Assembly (NCBI GenBank): GCA_013289875.1 | Contig: JABCZC010000034.1 | Location: forward strand, 1-51,660 | Source of the DNA: Acidobacteriota bacterium | GTDB lineage: Bacteria; Acidobacteriota; Terriglobia; Terriglobales; Acidobacteriaceae | Length of the DNA stretch: 51,660 bases | Direction of reading: 5' to 3' | Shown here: positions 7,122 through 15,675 of the stretch, in pieces | Numbering within the stretch: position 1 is the first letter of the stretch | Layout of the letters: each line of letters opens with the position of its first letter | The notes under the pieces: model-generated | Databases searched by the model: none | Seen by the model: only the letters and a program-made list of their open reading frames with translations | Told to the model about the DNA's origin: nothing | Program-made: the position numbers and the translations under genes

Positions 7122-9359
7122 TCATCCGGCTTCGACCAGACCGTAGCGACGCTGCCAGGCTTCTCGAAGGCGGGCCCACACACGTTTTTTCTCGTCCTCG
7201 GTAGCCTCGGCATCTGCGTGCTCGACGAAACGCGAGGATTCTTCTTTCGCCAGCTCGAGCAGGACGCGGTCTCGCACCAGGTTTGCAACTCGAAAATCAG
7301 GCAGGCCGGCCTGACGTGTGCCGAAGAATTCTCCCGGACCGCGCAGTTGAAGATCCAATTCCGCGAGTTCGAAGCCATTTTGCGTGCGCACCATGGCAGC
7401 GAGGCGCTCCTCGGCCTGGGGTGAGATTTTTCCACCGGTCATGAGGATGCAGTACGACCTGGCAGCTCCTCGGCCCACGCGTCCGCGGAGCTGATGGAGC
7501 TGTGCTAGGCCAAAGCGCTCGGCATGTTCAATGACCATGACGCTGGCGTTGGGAACGTCGACGCCGACTTCGATGACCGTGGTTGAGATCAGGACATCGA
7601 TCTCGCCACGCTGGAAGCGGCGCATGATCACCTCTTTTTCGTCGGCATCGAGACGGCCATGCAGAAGCCCAAGGCGCAAGCCACTCAGATGCGTAGCACG
7701 CAGGTTCTCGTACATCTCAGTCGCCGATTTCAGTGTCGGCTTCTCGAAGAGTGACGTGGTTTTCTTCTGCGTTTTCGCGGTTGAAGATTTCTTCGCCGGC
7801 TTTGTGTCCTCTTGGGTATCAGGCGGCGCGAAGTCGAGCTCAGGCTGGTCGTCCTTTGGTCCTTCGATGACGGGATAAACGATGTACGCCTGATGGCCAC
7901 GTTTGACCTGGTCGCGAAGGAGCTTCCACACGTCTTCGGCGCGCTCGTCGGACACCTGTTTGGTGACGATGGGTGTGCGGCCCGGGGGAAGCTCGTCGAG
8001 TACGCTGAGGTCGAGGTCTCCATAAAGAGACAGGGCAAGGGTACGCGGGATGGGTGTCGCGGTCATGACCAGAACATCCGGTTCGGCGGCATTCGGTTTT
8101 TTCATGAGGCGGAAGCGCTGCAGAACACCGAAGCGGTGCTGCTCGTCGACGACGACCACGCCCAGGTTCGCAAAGTCGACTTTTTCTTCGATCAGAGCGT
8201 GCGTTCCGATCACGAGGTCGGCCTCGCCATGGAAGATGCGGCGGCGGGCAAGCTTCTTCTTCTCGTCGTCGAGCGACCCGGTAAGCAGGACAATGCGATA
8301 TTTCCGGGACGATTTTTCGAGCACCTTGCGGGCGGCGAGGTAGTGCTGCGTGGCGAGGATCTCGGTCGGGGCCATGAGTGCGGCCTGGCAGCCGTTTTCT
8401 ATGACGACGAGCATGGCCTGCAGAGCCACGATAGTTTTGCCGGAGCCGACATCGCCCTGAAGCAGACGACGCATGGGTGATGGCTTGCGCATGTCGGAGA
8501 CGATTTCCCCGAGCGCACGCTTCTGCGCCGTGGTGGGATGAAAGGGCAGGATCTGGCGGATCGCTTCACGCACTTTATCGTTGGTCTCAAAGGCGAAGCC
8601 TGCGCGCTCCTTCATTTTGCGGCGCTTGAGTTCCAATCCGCATTCGAGATAGAAGAGCTCTTCAAAGATGAGACGCTTGTGCGCCGCTGTTGCCGAGGCC
8701 TGAAGCAGGGACATGGGCGTTCCCGCAGGCGGAAAATGCACAGCGCGCAGCGATTCTTCACGGCAAGGCATGTTGAGGCGCGCCAGCAGGGCTGCAGGCA
8801 GCGTTTCCGGCACCTGGCCGCGAAGTTCTTCAAGCAGGTTGTACACGATACGGCGAATCCATCGCGAAGCCAGGCGACTGCCGCTGAGCGACTCATACAC
8901 CGGAGTGATGCGGCCTACTTCAAGCAGGCGGGTTTCGTCGTCGGCGTCTTCGGGCAGGATTTCAAATTGCGGCTGGATCATTTTGAAATTGCGCGTGGAA
9001 CGCGAGGGCTCGACCTTGCCGTAGAGGGCGACCATCTGTCCGGGCCTGAATTTGCCTTCGAGATACGTGCCGTGAAACCACATGCACTTCAACGTAGACA
9101 GATTCTGCCCGACCGTCATTTCGAAGATGGGCATCGAGCGCGTGCGGAGCAGAACCGTGCCCCGAACCTCAGCAATGACGCTGGCCATCTCGCCGGGAGT
9201 GAGATCCGTCAATGCGCGGGGATGCAGGCGGTCTTCATAACGGAAGGGCAGGTGATAGAGAAGGTCTTCGACGATGGCGATGCGCTTTTCCGCGAGCGTC
9301 TTTGCGATCTGCGGGCCGATGCCTTTAACGAACTGAACAGGGGTGTCTAACTGAACCAC
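7122..9359 (-). CDS. recG: ATP-dependent DNA helicase RecG
   Basis: 745 residues. RecG remodels stalled forks and branched DNA. The order is a helix-hairpin-like start (FVKGIGPQIAKTLAEKRI), an OB-fold wedge domain, then the superfamily 2 helicase core. The core has Walker A GDVGSGKT, the RecG-type Walker B DEQH, TATPIPRTL (motif III), VIEVGVDVPNASVMV and the motif VI sequence LRGRVGRG. The RecG C-terminal domain follows. It is somewhat longer than the usual 680-700 because of a lysine- and proline-rich insertion between helicase lobes (around residues 510-545). The start is a GTG at 9359 with no clear Shine-Dalgarno sequence, but the protein begins as the family does. It is divergent from the ABC exporter operon. 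Confidence 0.97.
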   Translation of the reverse strand: MVQLDTPVQFVKGIGPQIAKTLAEKRIAIVEDLLYHLPFRYEDRLHPRALTDLTPGEMASVIAEVRGTVLLRTRSMPIFEMTVGQNLSTLKCMWFHGTYLEGKFRPGQMVALYGKVEPSRSTRNFKMIQPQFEILPEDADDETRLLEVGRITPVYESLSGSRLASRWIRRIVYNLLEELRGQVPETLPAALLARLNMPCREESLRAVHFPPAGTPMSLLQASATAAHKRLIFEELFYLECGLELKRRKMKERAGFAFETNDKVREAIRQILPFHPTTAQKRALGEIVSDMRKPSPMRRLLQGDVGSGKTIVALQAMLVVIENGCQAALMAPTEILATQHYLAARKVLEKSSRKYRIVLLTGSLDDEKKKLARRRIFHGEADLVIGTHALIEEKVDFANLGVVVVDEQHRFGVLQRFRLMKKPNAAEPDVLVMTATPIPRTLALSLYGDLDLSVLDELPPGRTPIVTKQVSDERAEDVWKLLRDQVKRGHQAYIVYPVIEGPKDDQPELDFAPPDTQEDTKPAKKSSTAKTQKKTTSLFEKPTLKSATEMYENLRATHLSGLRLGLLHGRLDADEKEVIMRRFQRGEIDVLISTTVIEVGVDVPNASVMVIEHAERFGLAQLHQLRGRVGRGAARSYCILMTGGKISPQAEERLAAMVRTQNGFELAELDLQLRGPGEFFGTRQAGLPDFRVANLVRDRVLLELAKEESSRFVEHADAEATEDEKKRVWARLREAWQRRYGLVEAG

Positions 9360-9545
9360 ATTGCGATGCTAGCAGGTGCTGCGCGCACGGCGATCCCGCT
9401 TCGCGCGGGCACACTCATAGATCGTGGAGAAAGGAACATTCGACCTGCGAGCTATTTTCAACAGCAGCCAGTCAAATATGGTCGGGTTCACGGAAGAAGT
9501 ATAGCGAGGTGACCTGACGTGTCAATTTGTTGTTACGGACGCCGG

Positions 9546-9573
9546 TTGGACATCGAATGCTGCCTGTTAAACT
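9546..9573 (+). promoter_or_regulatory. Candidate sigma70-type promoter for the ABC exporter operon
   Basis: TTGGAC (9546-9551), a 16-base spacer and TAAACT (9568-9573) would place the transcript start near 9580. This is about 28 nt before the ATG at 9608 and excludes the upstream in-frame ATG at 9557 as a start. Confidence 0.4.
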
Positions 9574-9607
9574 TTCAGGGAATCCAGAAGAAAGCAAAAG
9601 AGTGGAC

Positions 9608-10513
9608 ATGACGCCTGTTGTCGCGCTGGACCGAATCTCCAAGTCTTACGAAAGCAAGATCGCGGTCAAGGATTTGAGCCTTCAGATTGATGAGGGCATC
9701 ATGTTTGGTCTGCTTGGTCCGAACGGGTCGGGGAAAACGTCGACCATCCGCATGATGATCGGCATTACCATGCCGGATTCGGGGTCGGTGAGCCTCTTCG
9801 GCAAGCCCTTCACCCGCGACAGTCTGAAGCGCGTGGGGTATCTGCCGGAAGAGCGCGGTCTGTACAAGAAGATGAAAGTGATGGATCAGCTCGTCTTCAT
9901 GGGCGAACTGCGCGGGCTCGACCCAGCGGTTGCCGGTCGACGGGCCCACGACTGGTGCGAGCGCATGCAGATCCTGGAGGCGGTGGGGAAGAAGACCGAA
10001 GAGCTCTCCAAGGGCATGCAGCAGAAAATTCAATTCATCACGACCTTGTTACACGATCCAGAACTGGTCATCATGGACGAGCCGTTTTCGGGGCTCGATC
10101 CGGTGAACGCAACGCTGCTACAGGACACGCTGGTTGAGCTACGGAAGGCGGGCAAGGCAATTCTGTTTTCAACGCATCGCATGGACCAGGTAGAGAAGCT
10201 ATGCGATTCGATCTGCCTGATCAACCGCGGCCACCCGGTGCTGCAGGGGGGCATGCGCGAGGTGAAGTCAAGGTATGAACGCAATCATATTGTGATGACC
10301 TATGAGGGCGACAGTTCGTTCCTGCAACACCCCGCGATCGCCAGCTTCAAGGACTATGCGGGGCAGGCCGAGATCCAGCTGAAGCCGGGCGCGAATGCGC
10401 AGGATCTGCTGCGCGAGGCTGTGCAGAAGGCAAAGGTCACGAGATTTGAGCTGGTGGAACCGTCGCTGGAGGAGATCTTTATCCGGACGGTCGGAGAGAA
10501 AGTCGATGCGTGA
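9608..10513 (+). CDS. ABC transporter ATP-binding protein, NatA-like
   Basis: 301 residues. It is the ATPase of an ABC-2 type exporter whose permease is the next, overlapping gene. Walker A is GPNGSGKTS, the signature region reads LSKGMQQKIQF, and Walker B is LVIMDEPFSGLDP followed by the H-loop STHRMDQV. The C-terminal 70-80 residues match the extra domain of NatA-type ATPases (a segment close to the DUF4162 type). NatAB exports sodium in Bacillus, but the substrate here is unknown. I chose ATG 9608; a GTG at 9602 with AGAAGAAAG upstream is equally possible. Its stop overlaps the permease start by 8 nt, so translation is probably coupled. Confidence 0.92.
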   Translation: MTPVVALDRISKSYESKIAVKDLSLQIDEGIMFGLLGPNGSGKTSTIRMMIGITMPDSGSVSLFGKPFTRDSLKRVGYLPEERGLYKKMKVMDQLVFMGELRGLDPAVAGRRAHDWCERMQILEAVGKKTEELSKGMQQKIQFITTLLHDPELVIMDEPFSGLDPVNATLLQDTLVELRKAGKAILFSTHRMDQVEKLCDSICLINRGHPVLQGGMREVKSRYERNHIVMTYEGDSSFLQHPAIASFKDYAGQAEIQLKPGANAQDLLREAVQKAKVTRFELVEPSLEEIFIRTVGEKVDA

Positions 10514-11750
10514 GATTCTTCTAATTGCGAAACGAGAGTATCTGGAGCAGGTTCGGGGCAAAGCCTTCAAAGTCACAACGATTCTGATCCCCGTGATCTT
10601 TGCCGTGGTGATAGGGATCTCGGTGCTGGCGGGGAAGTATTCCGGCTCCGGTAAACATCTCGCCGTCGCGGCAAACAATCTAACGCTGGCTGAAGATCTC
10701 CGGCTCCAGCTGCTCACTGACAAGGTCGCGAATCTGAACGTCGATGTAATCGCTCCCGCCGCCGATTCCGACCGGCAAAAACTGGTTGATGAGGTGAGCC
10801 AGAAGCAGATCGACGGATTTCTGTGGCTCACTCAGGACGCGAACGGCAAGACGGCAGCAGTTTATGCAGGACGCTCCTCAGGCGATTTCTCGACCGCGTC
10901 AAGGCTTGACGAAGCAGTCGACCGTGCCATCTTGCAGCAGCAGTTGACCATCCATGGCATTACCGCAGACGATGCTGCCGGGTTCACCAAAGGCATCAAG
11001 ATCAAGACCCGCCAGGTGAGGGACGGCATAGAAGTCGACAGCAGCACGTTCGGCACCTTCATCGCCGCGTATGTTATGGCATTTCTGCTGACTTTTACGG
11101 TCATGATGTACGGCATGAATGTGGGGCGCTCTGTAATCCAGGAGAAGACTTCGCGAATTTTTGAAGTGATGCTCTCGACTGTCGAGCCAAAGGACATGCT
11201 CGCCGGGAAACTGATCGGAATCGGCGCCGTGGGGCTCACGCAACTGGCTATCTGGGCTTTTGCTGCCGCCATCTTCTCCGGCAGCGCGCTGGCCGCCACC
11301 CTGATGACGGACAATTTCAAGGTTCAGATTTCCGTTCCTCAAATCGCACTCTTCGCCGTTTATTTCCTGCTGGGATACGCCCTCTACAGCACGCTCTTCG
11401 CCGGTCTCGCCGCTACCTGCGAGAGCGAGCAGGAATTGCAACAATATGCCCCTCTGGCAGCTGTGCCCGTCTGGCTCAGCTTCAGCATGATCACATTCAT
11501 CATGAGCAACCCCAACTCTTTCTGGTCGGTTGCCGTTTCACTCTTTCCGCCCTGCGCGCCCATTGCCATGTTCCTGCGCATTGCGTCGCAGTTTCCGCCC
11601 ATCTGGCAGATTGTCCTTTCCATCGTCCTGCTAGTTGGGTCGGTCTATTTCGTGATCTGGTTCTCGTCGCGAATTTACCGCATTGGCATTCTGATGTACG
11701 GAAAGCGCGCGACGGTTCCGGAGATGCTGCGCTGGTTGCGGTACAGCTGA
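10506..11750 (+). CDS. ABC-2 type permease, NatB-like
   Basis: 414 residues from the ATG that overlaps the end of the ATPase gene. The topology is typical of NatB-type permeases: a first helix (about residues 21-40, TILIPVIFAVVIGISVLAG), a large extracytoplasmic domain of about 140 residues, then five to six helices (AYVMAFLLTFTVMMYGMNVG onward). The family motif SRIFEVMLSTVEPKDMLAGK follows the second helix. It forms the membrane channel for the ATPase at 9608-10513. The following acyltransferase gene begins 5 nt after its stop, which points to one transcript. Confidence 0.92.
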   Translation: MREILLIAKREYLEQVRGKAFKVTTILIPVIFAVVIGISVLAGKYSGSGKHLAVAANNLTLAEDLRLQLLTDKVANLNVDVIAPAADSDRQKLVDEVSQKQIDGFLWLTQDANGKTAAVYAGRSSGDFSTASRLDEAVDRAILQQQLTIHGITADDAAGFTKGIKIKTRQVRDGIEVDSSTFGTFIAAYVMAFLLTFTVMMYGMNVGRSVIQEKTSRIFEVMLSTVEPKDMLAGKLIGIGAVGLTQLAIWAFAAAIFSGSALAATLMTDNFKVQISVPQIALFAVYFLLGYALYSTLFAGLAATCESEQELQQYAPLAAVPVWLSFSMITFIMSNPNSFWSVAVSLFPPCAPIAMFLRIASQFPPIWQIVLSIVLLVGSVYFVIWFSSRIYRIGILMYGKRATVPEMLRWLRYS

Positions 11751-11754
11751 AGCC

Positions 11755-12435
11755 GTGAGGGGAGACGATCGCCTTTCTTTCGGGCAACGGGTGGCGCTGG
11801 CCATAGTCCCAAAACTGACGGCACTGTTGCTGGCGATCATTGGCGCAACCCTGCGCTTCGAGGTGATCACGGAAGAGGGTGCGGTTCCCGAGACTCCGCC
11901 GCCCACGGGGATTTTCTGCTTTTGGCACCGGTGCACGCTGCTGTGCGGCTGGTACTTCCGAAAATTTCGATGCTCTATTCTGATTAGCCGCAGCTTCGAC
12001 GGCGAGCTGATTGCGCGGACACTGGGTCTGCTGGGCTACGGCAGTGTGCGGGGATCGAGCTCGCGCGGCGGGGCCGCAGGATTGCTCGCGCTGCAAGGCG
12101 TGATCGAAAGAGGACAGGCGGTGGTCTTCACCGCGGATGGTCCGCGCGGTCCGATCTATCAAACCAAGATCGGACCGGTGAAGTTGGCCCAGATGACGGG
12201 TCAGGCGATGGGCAGCTTCTACCTGCTTCCGGAGCGCGCTTGGGTGATGCGGTCGTGGGACCGGTTCCTGATTCCGAAGCCGTTTTCACGCGTGGCAGTA
12301 AGCTGGGCACGGAAGGTAGCAGCACCTCCGACTGACGCCGATGCCGAAACGCTGGAGGCGACACGGCAGGAGCTGAACGATGCCCTGGAACGGGCCCGCC
12401 TGAGAGCGGAAGCTCACCTGAGAATGAATAGCTGA
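11755..12435 (+). CDS. DUF374 lysophospholipid acyltransferase family protein
   Basis: 226 residues from a GTG that begins 5 nt after the permease stop. DUF374 proteins are PlsC-like acyltransferases related to lipid A and lysophospholipid acylation. The protein has a hydrophobic N-terminal helix (VALAIVPKLTALLLAIIGAT), then the active-site histidine region IFCFWHRCTLL, the SRSFDGELIARTLGLLGY block, GSSSRGG, and the substrate-binding TADGPRGP. It probably acts at the inner face of the cytoplasmic membrane. The acyl acceptor cannot be told from sequence. The tight linkage to an ABC exporter could mean that the exporter handles a lipid, which is inference. Confidence 0.88.
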   Translation: MRGDDRLSFGQRVALAIVPKLTALLLAIIGATLRFEVITEEGAVPETPPPTGIFCFWHRCTLLCGWYFRKFRCSILISRSFDGELIARTLGLLGYGSVRGSSSRGGAAGLLALQGVIERGQAVVFTADGPRGPIYQTKIGPVKLAQMTGQAMGSFYLLPERAWVMRSWDRFLIPKPFSRVAVSWARKVAAPPTDADAETLEATRQELNDALERARLRAEAHLRMNS

Positions 12436-12456
12436 GGGCAAAGTAAAATCAGCCGA

Positions 12457-13512
12457 ATGCTGGTTTCCGATTTCGATTACGAGCTTCCCGAAAACTTAAT
12501 TGCGCAGGAGCCTCCCCCGGAGCGTTCGGGAGCGCGCGTGTTGGCTCTCGATCGCAAGACGGGCACGTGGGAAGACAGAATGTTCCGGGATTTTCCGGAT
12601 CGGTTAAGAGAAGGCGATCTGCTGGTGCTGAACGACAGCCGGGTGATTCCCGCGCGACTCTTCGCGCATCGCGCCGGACTGCACACACAGCCGGGACATC
12701 GCACCAGCGGCCGCATCCAGATATTGCTGACCGAGCAGATATCCGAGTGGGAGTGGAGGGTTCTCGCGCGTCCCGGCCGCAAAGCGCTCACCGGAGAAAC
12801 ACTGACCTTCGGCGACGGTGGGCTGCGCGCGGAGATCATAGCGCATGGTGAATTCGGCGAGCGCACGCTGAGATTCGAGGCGGTCGCGGATTTCTTCGCC
12901 GAGCTCGAAAAGCTGGGACATATTCCTCTGCCACCGTACATCCATCGCTCAGATGTGGACGCGGATCGCGAGCGATATCAGACGGTGTATGCACATCAGC
13001 GCGGCTCGATCGCTGCTCCCACGGCGGGCCTGCATTTCACGCCGGAGATCCTCGACCGGATTCGCGCGCGCGGCGTGCGCATTGCATATGTCACTTTGCA
13101 TGTAGGACTGGGGACATTTCAGCCGGTACGTGTAGAGCGCGTGGAGGAGATACATCTGCACGCGGAACGCTACACGCTCCCCGAGGCAACAGCGAACGAA
13201 CTGAATGCAGCGCGGCGCGAAGGCCGGAGGGTGGTCGCAGCCGGCACCACAACTGTGAGAACGCTGGAACACTGCACGCTGGCAGGCCGCGAGTTCGTGC
13301 CGCATTCGGGCAGCACCAGCATCTTTATCTCGCCGGGGTTTGAGTTCCGCGTCGTACAGGCATTGCTGACAAATTTTCATCTACCGCAATCGACGCTGCT
13401 GATGCTGGTGAGCGCTTTCGGCGGCCGCGAGCACGTACTGAGCGCCTATCGCCATGCCGTCGCTAAGCGATACCGGTTTTTCTCCTATGGAGACTGCATG
13501 TTCCTCTCGTGA
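12457..13512 (+). CDS. queA: tRNA preQ1(34) S-adenosylmethionine ribosyltransferase-isomerase
   Basis: 351 residues, normal for QueA (about 340-360). The enzyme transfers and isomerises the ribosyl part of S-adenosylmethionine onto preQ1 at the tRNA wobble base, giving epoxyqueuosine. The family signatures are the N-terminal [17 protein letters not shown], the central [26 protein letters not shown]-type sequence ([13 protein letters not shown]), and the C-terminal [19 protein letters not shown]. The start ATG is preceded by GAGGGCAAAG. It closes the plus-strand operon that begins at 9608 and converges with the second M13 peptidase (10-nt gap). Confidence 0.97.
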   Translation: MLVSDFDYELPENLIAQEPPPERSGARVLALDRKTGTWEDRMFRDFPDRLREGDLLVLNDSRVIPARLFAHRAGLHTQPGHRTSGRIQILLTEQISEWEWRVLARPGRKALTGETLTFGDGGLRAEIIAHGEFGERTLRFEAVADFFAELEKLGHIPLPPYIHRSDVDADRERYQTVYAHQRGSIAAPTAGLHFTPEILDRIRARGVRIAYVTLHVGLGTFQPVRVERVEEIHLHAERYTLPEATANELNAARREGRRVVAAGTTTVRTLEHCTLAGREFVPHSGSTSIFISPGFEFRVVQALLTNFHLPQSTLLMLVSAFGGREHVLSAYRHAVAKRYRFFSYGDCMFLS

Positions 13513-13522
13513 CACGCGTCCG

Positions 13523-15586
13523 CTACCAGACTTTGCAGACCTTCTCCTTGACCATCGGCTGCCCGGCCTTGCATCCAAAGGCGGTTGCGAACTCCGGCAT
13601 GTTCGTCACAATGCCGTTGACGCGCGCCTTGCCTGGCGAATGCGGATTAGTGATAGCGGAGAGGCGCAGATTTTCCGGCCGCTGATTCTCGCAGGCCCAC
13701 TGGGCATAGCCGATGAAGAAGCGCTGGTCGGGAGTGAAGCCGTCTTTTAACGGCAGGCTTTGTCCTGCTGTTTCTTTTTTCCAGGCGATATACGCGAGCA
13801 GTGTGCCGCCGAGGTCTGCCACGTCTTCGCCGCTGGTGAGCTTGGAGTTGATGTGGATATCATCGACGATGATGTATCCCGCGTACTGCTCGCGCTGACA
13901 GTTGATGCGATCCTCGAAGGCTTTTGCGTCCTGCGGCGTCCACCAGTCCTTGAGATTTCCCTGCGCGTCGAACTGGCGGCCCTCGTCGTCGAAGCCGTGC
14001 GTGAGCTCATGTCCAATGGTCCCGCCGGTGTTGCCGTAGTTGGGCGCGTCATCTTCTTTGGGATCGTAAAGAGGCGGCTGCAGCACGCCGGCAGGGAAGT
14101 TGATGTCGTTCATCTGCGGGTTGTAGTAGGCGTTGACGGTCGGCGGTGTCATGTCCCACTCGTTGCGATCGACGGGCTTGCCGATCTTTGCCCAGTCGCG
14201 GTTGTAGTCGAAGACACGGCCCCGCACAACATTGCCGAAGTAGTCGTCCGGACTGATAGTCAGCGCGGAATAGTCGCGCCACTTGTCCGGGTAGCCGATT
14301 TTATTTCGGACTGCATGAAGCTTGATGATGGCCTGCTTTTTGGTCGCGTCGCTCATCCAGTCCAGGTGCTCGATCTCATTCTGCATCGCCTGTTCGATCT
14401 GCTCGGTCATCTCCAGGGTCTTCTGTTTCGTGGTGGGCGCAAAAGTCCGGGCGACGAACTCCTGCCCGAGCGCTTCGCCCAGATAACGGTCGATCTGGCC
14501 CACACAGCGCTTCCAGCGTGGCTGCATCTGAGGAACGCCGCGGAGGAATTTGCTGTAGAAGGCGAACTGAGCGTCTTCAAAATCACTGGAGAGGCTTGTG
14601 GATGCGGCATTGAGAGCATGGGTACGGAGATAGGCCTTGAGGTTGTCGAGAGATTCACTGTCCAACTCAGTCTGCAAAGCCTGAAGAAACTTGGGCTGCG
14701 AGACGTTGATGTTGGCAAGGGACGACGTCGGAACTTTCTGAGACTCGAAATACGAATCGAGCTGGAGCGCAGGCGCGAGTGTATCGATCTCGCCGATTTT
14801 CATGGGATGGTAAATGTTGTACGGATTGCGCCGCTCGACTCTTGTAAGAGACGCGTTGGCGAGAGCGGTCTCGATTTTCATTGTCGCGGCTGCTTGTTCG
14901 TCAGCCTGGGTCTGCGGAGTGCCGGCGAGAACGAGCAGTTGCGCCAGGTAAGCCACGTAGCGCTGGCGGATCTCCGCGCTTCGGGCATCGGTTTTGGTGT
15001 AGTAGTCGCGATCAGGCAGCCCGAGGCCTCCGGCGCCGATGCCGATGATCATCATCTCGGCGTTCTTCGCGTCTTGCTCCGCTCCCACATTGACGAAGTA
15101 GAGGCCCCGGCGGTCGGCGCCATCACGCAAAAAAGCCGCAAGCCCGGCGCGATCGGAGATTTGAGCGATGCGCTCGAGTTCCGGCTTGAGAGGTTGCAAG
15201 CCGCGCGCGTTAATTGCATCGGTATCCATGCATGCAGCGTAGTAATCACCGATTTTCTGTTGTGCGGGGGTTCGGTCTTTGAGCTTCGCGTCTTCTTCGA
15301 GGATGCCCCAGAGAAACTGGCGATTATCGTTGGCCAATTTGGCGTAGACGCTCCAGGCGGCCTGATCGGCCGGGATCGGATTGTCCTTCATCCAGCCGCC
15401 GCAGGTGAACTGGTAAAAATCGACGCAGGGGTCGGCAGTGCGGTCCAGATTTGTGAGATCGAGGCTGGGAGAATAAGGCAGGTCCGCAAGGGGCTGTTTT
15501 GGTGGCGCGGCGGCCGGGGATGTCTGCGCGGGCGCTGTGGCAATGCAGGCCGCGAACAGGGCAAGAGCCAGCAGACGAGCAATCAT
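13523..15586 (-). CDS. Secreted M13 (neprilysin/PepO-like) zinc metallopeptidase, second copy
   Basis: 687 residues from the ATG at 15586, which has GGAGAT 8 nt upstream and opens a signal peptide (MIARLLALALFAACIATAPA). The frame runs 46 codons further upstream, but that part precedes the signal peptide and overlaps the polA promoter region. The zinc motif HELTH begins at residue 526, the third ligand and catalytic Asp lie in GEDVADLGG, the substrate-site motif is NAYYNPQMNDINFPAG, and the C-terminus is CKVW. It is a clear paralogue of 2708-4780 but diverged, so probably an old duplication with different peptide preference. It is divergent from polA (about 90 nt apart). Confidence 0.95.
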   Translation of the reverse strand: MIARLLALALFAACIATAPAQTSPAAAPPKQPLADLPYSPSLDLTNLDRTADPCVDFYQFTCGGWMKDNPIPADQAAWSVYAKLANDNRQFLWGILEEDAKLKDRTPAQQKIGDYYAACMDTDAINARGLQPLKPELERIAQISDRAGLAAFLRDGADRRGLYFVNVGAEQDAKNAEMMIIGIGAGGLGLPDRDYYTKTDARSAEIRQRYVAYLAQLLVLAGTPQTQADEQAAATMKIETALANASLTRVERRNPYNIYHPMKIGEIDTLAPALQLDSYFESQKVPTSSLANINVSQPKFLQALQTELDSESLDNLKAYLRTHALNAASTSLSSDFEDAQFAFYSKFLRGVPQMQPRWKRCVGQIDRYLGEALGQEFVARTFAPTTKQKTLEMTEQIEQAMQNEIEHLDWMSDATKKQAIIKLHAVRNKIGYPDKWRDYSALTISPDDYFGNVVRGRVFDYNRDWAKIGKPVDRNEWDMTPPTVNAYYNPQMNDINFPAGVLQPPLYDPKEDDAPNYGNTGGTIGHELTHGFDDEGRQFDAQGNLKDWWTPQDAKAFEDRINCQREQYAGYIIVDDIHINSKLTSGEDVADLGGTLLAYIAWKKETAGQSLPLKDGFTPDQRFFIGYAQWACENQRPENLRLSAITNPHSPGKARVNGIVTNMPEFATAFGCKAGQPMVKEKVCKVW

Positions 15587-15675
15587 TGGGAAATCTCCGT
15601 GTGCGTAATTGTACCGGTGTGCGAACTGCGGAGTGTCCGCGGGCACGCGCCTTGCAGGCAGTAGACTCAAACGTG

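Noticed and set aside
13760..15664. 634-codon open frame on the plus strand
   Set aside because: Antisense shadow of the second M13 peptidase; no recognisable domain, signal peptide or ribosome site.
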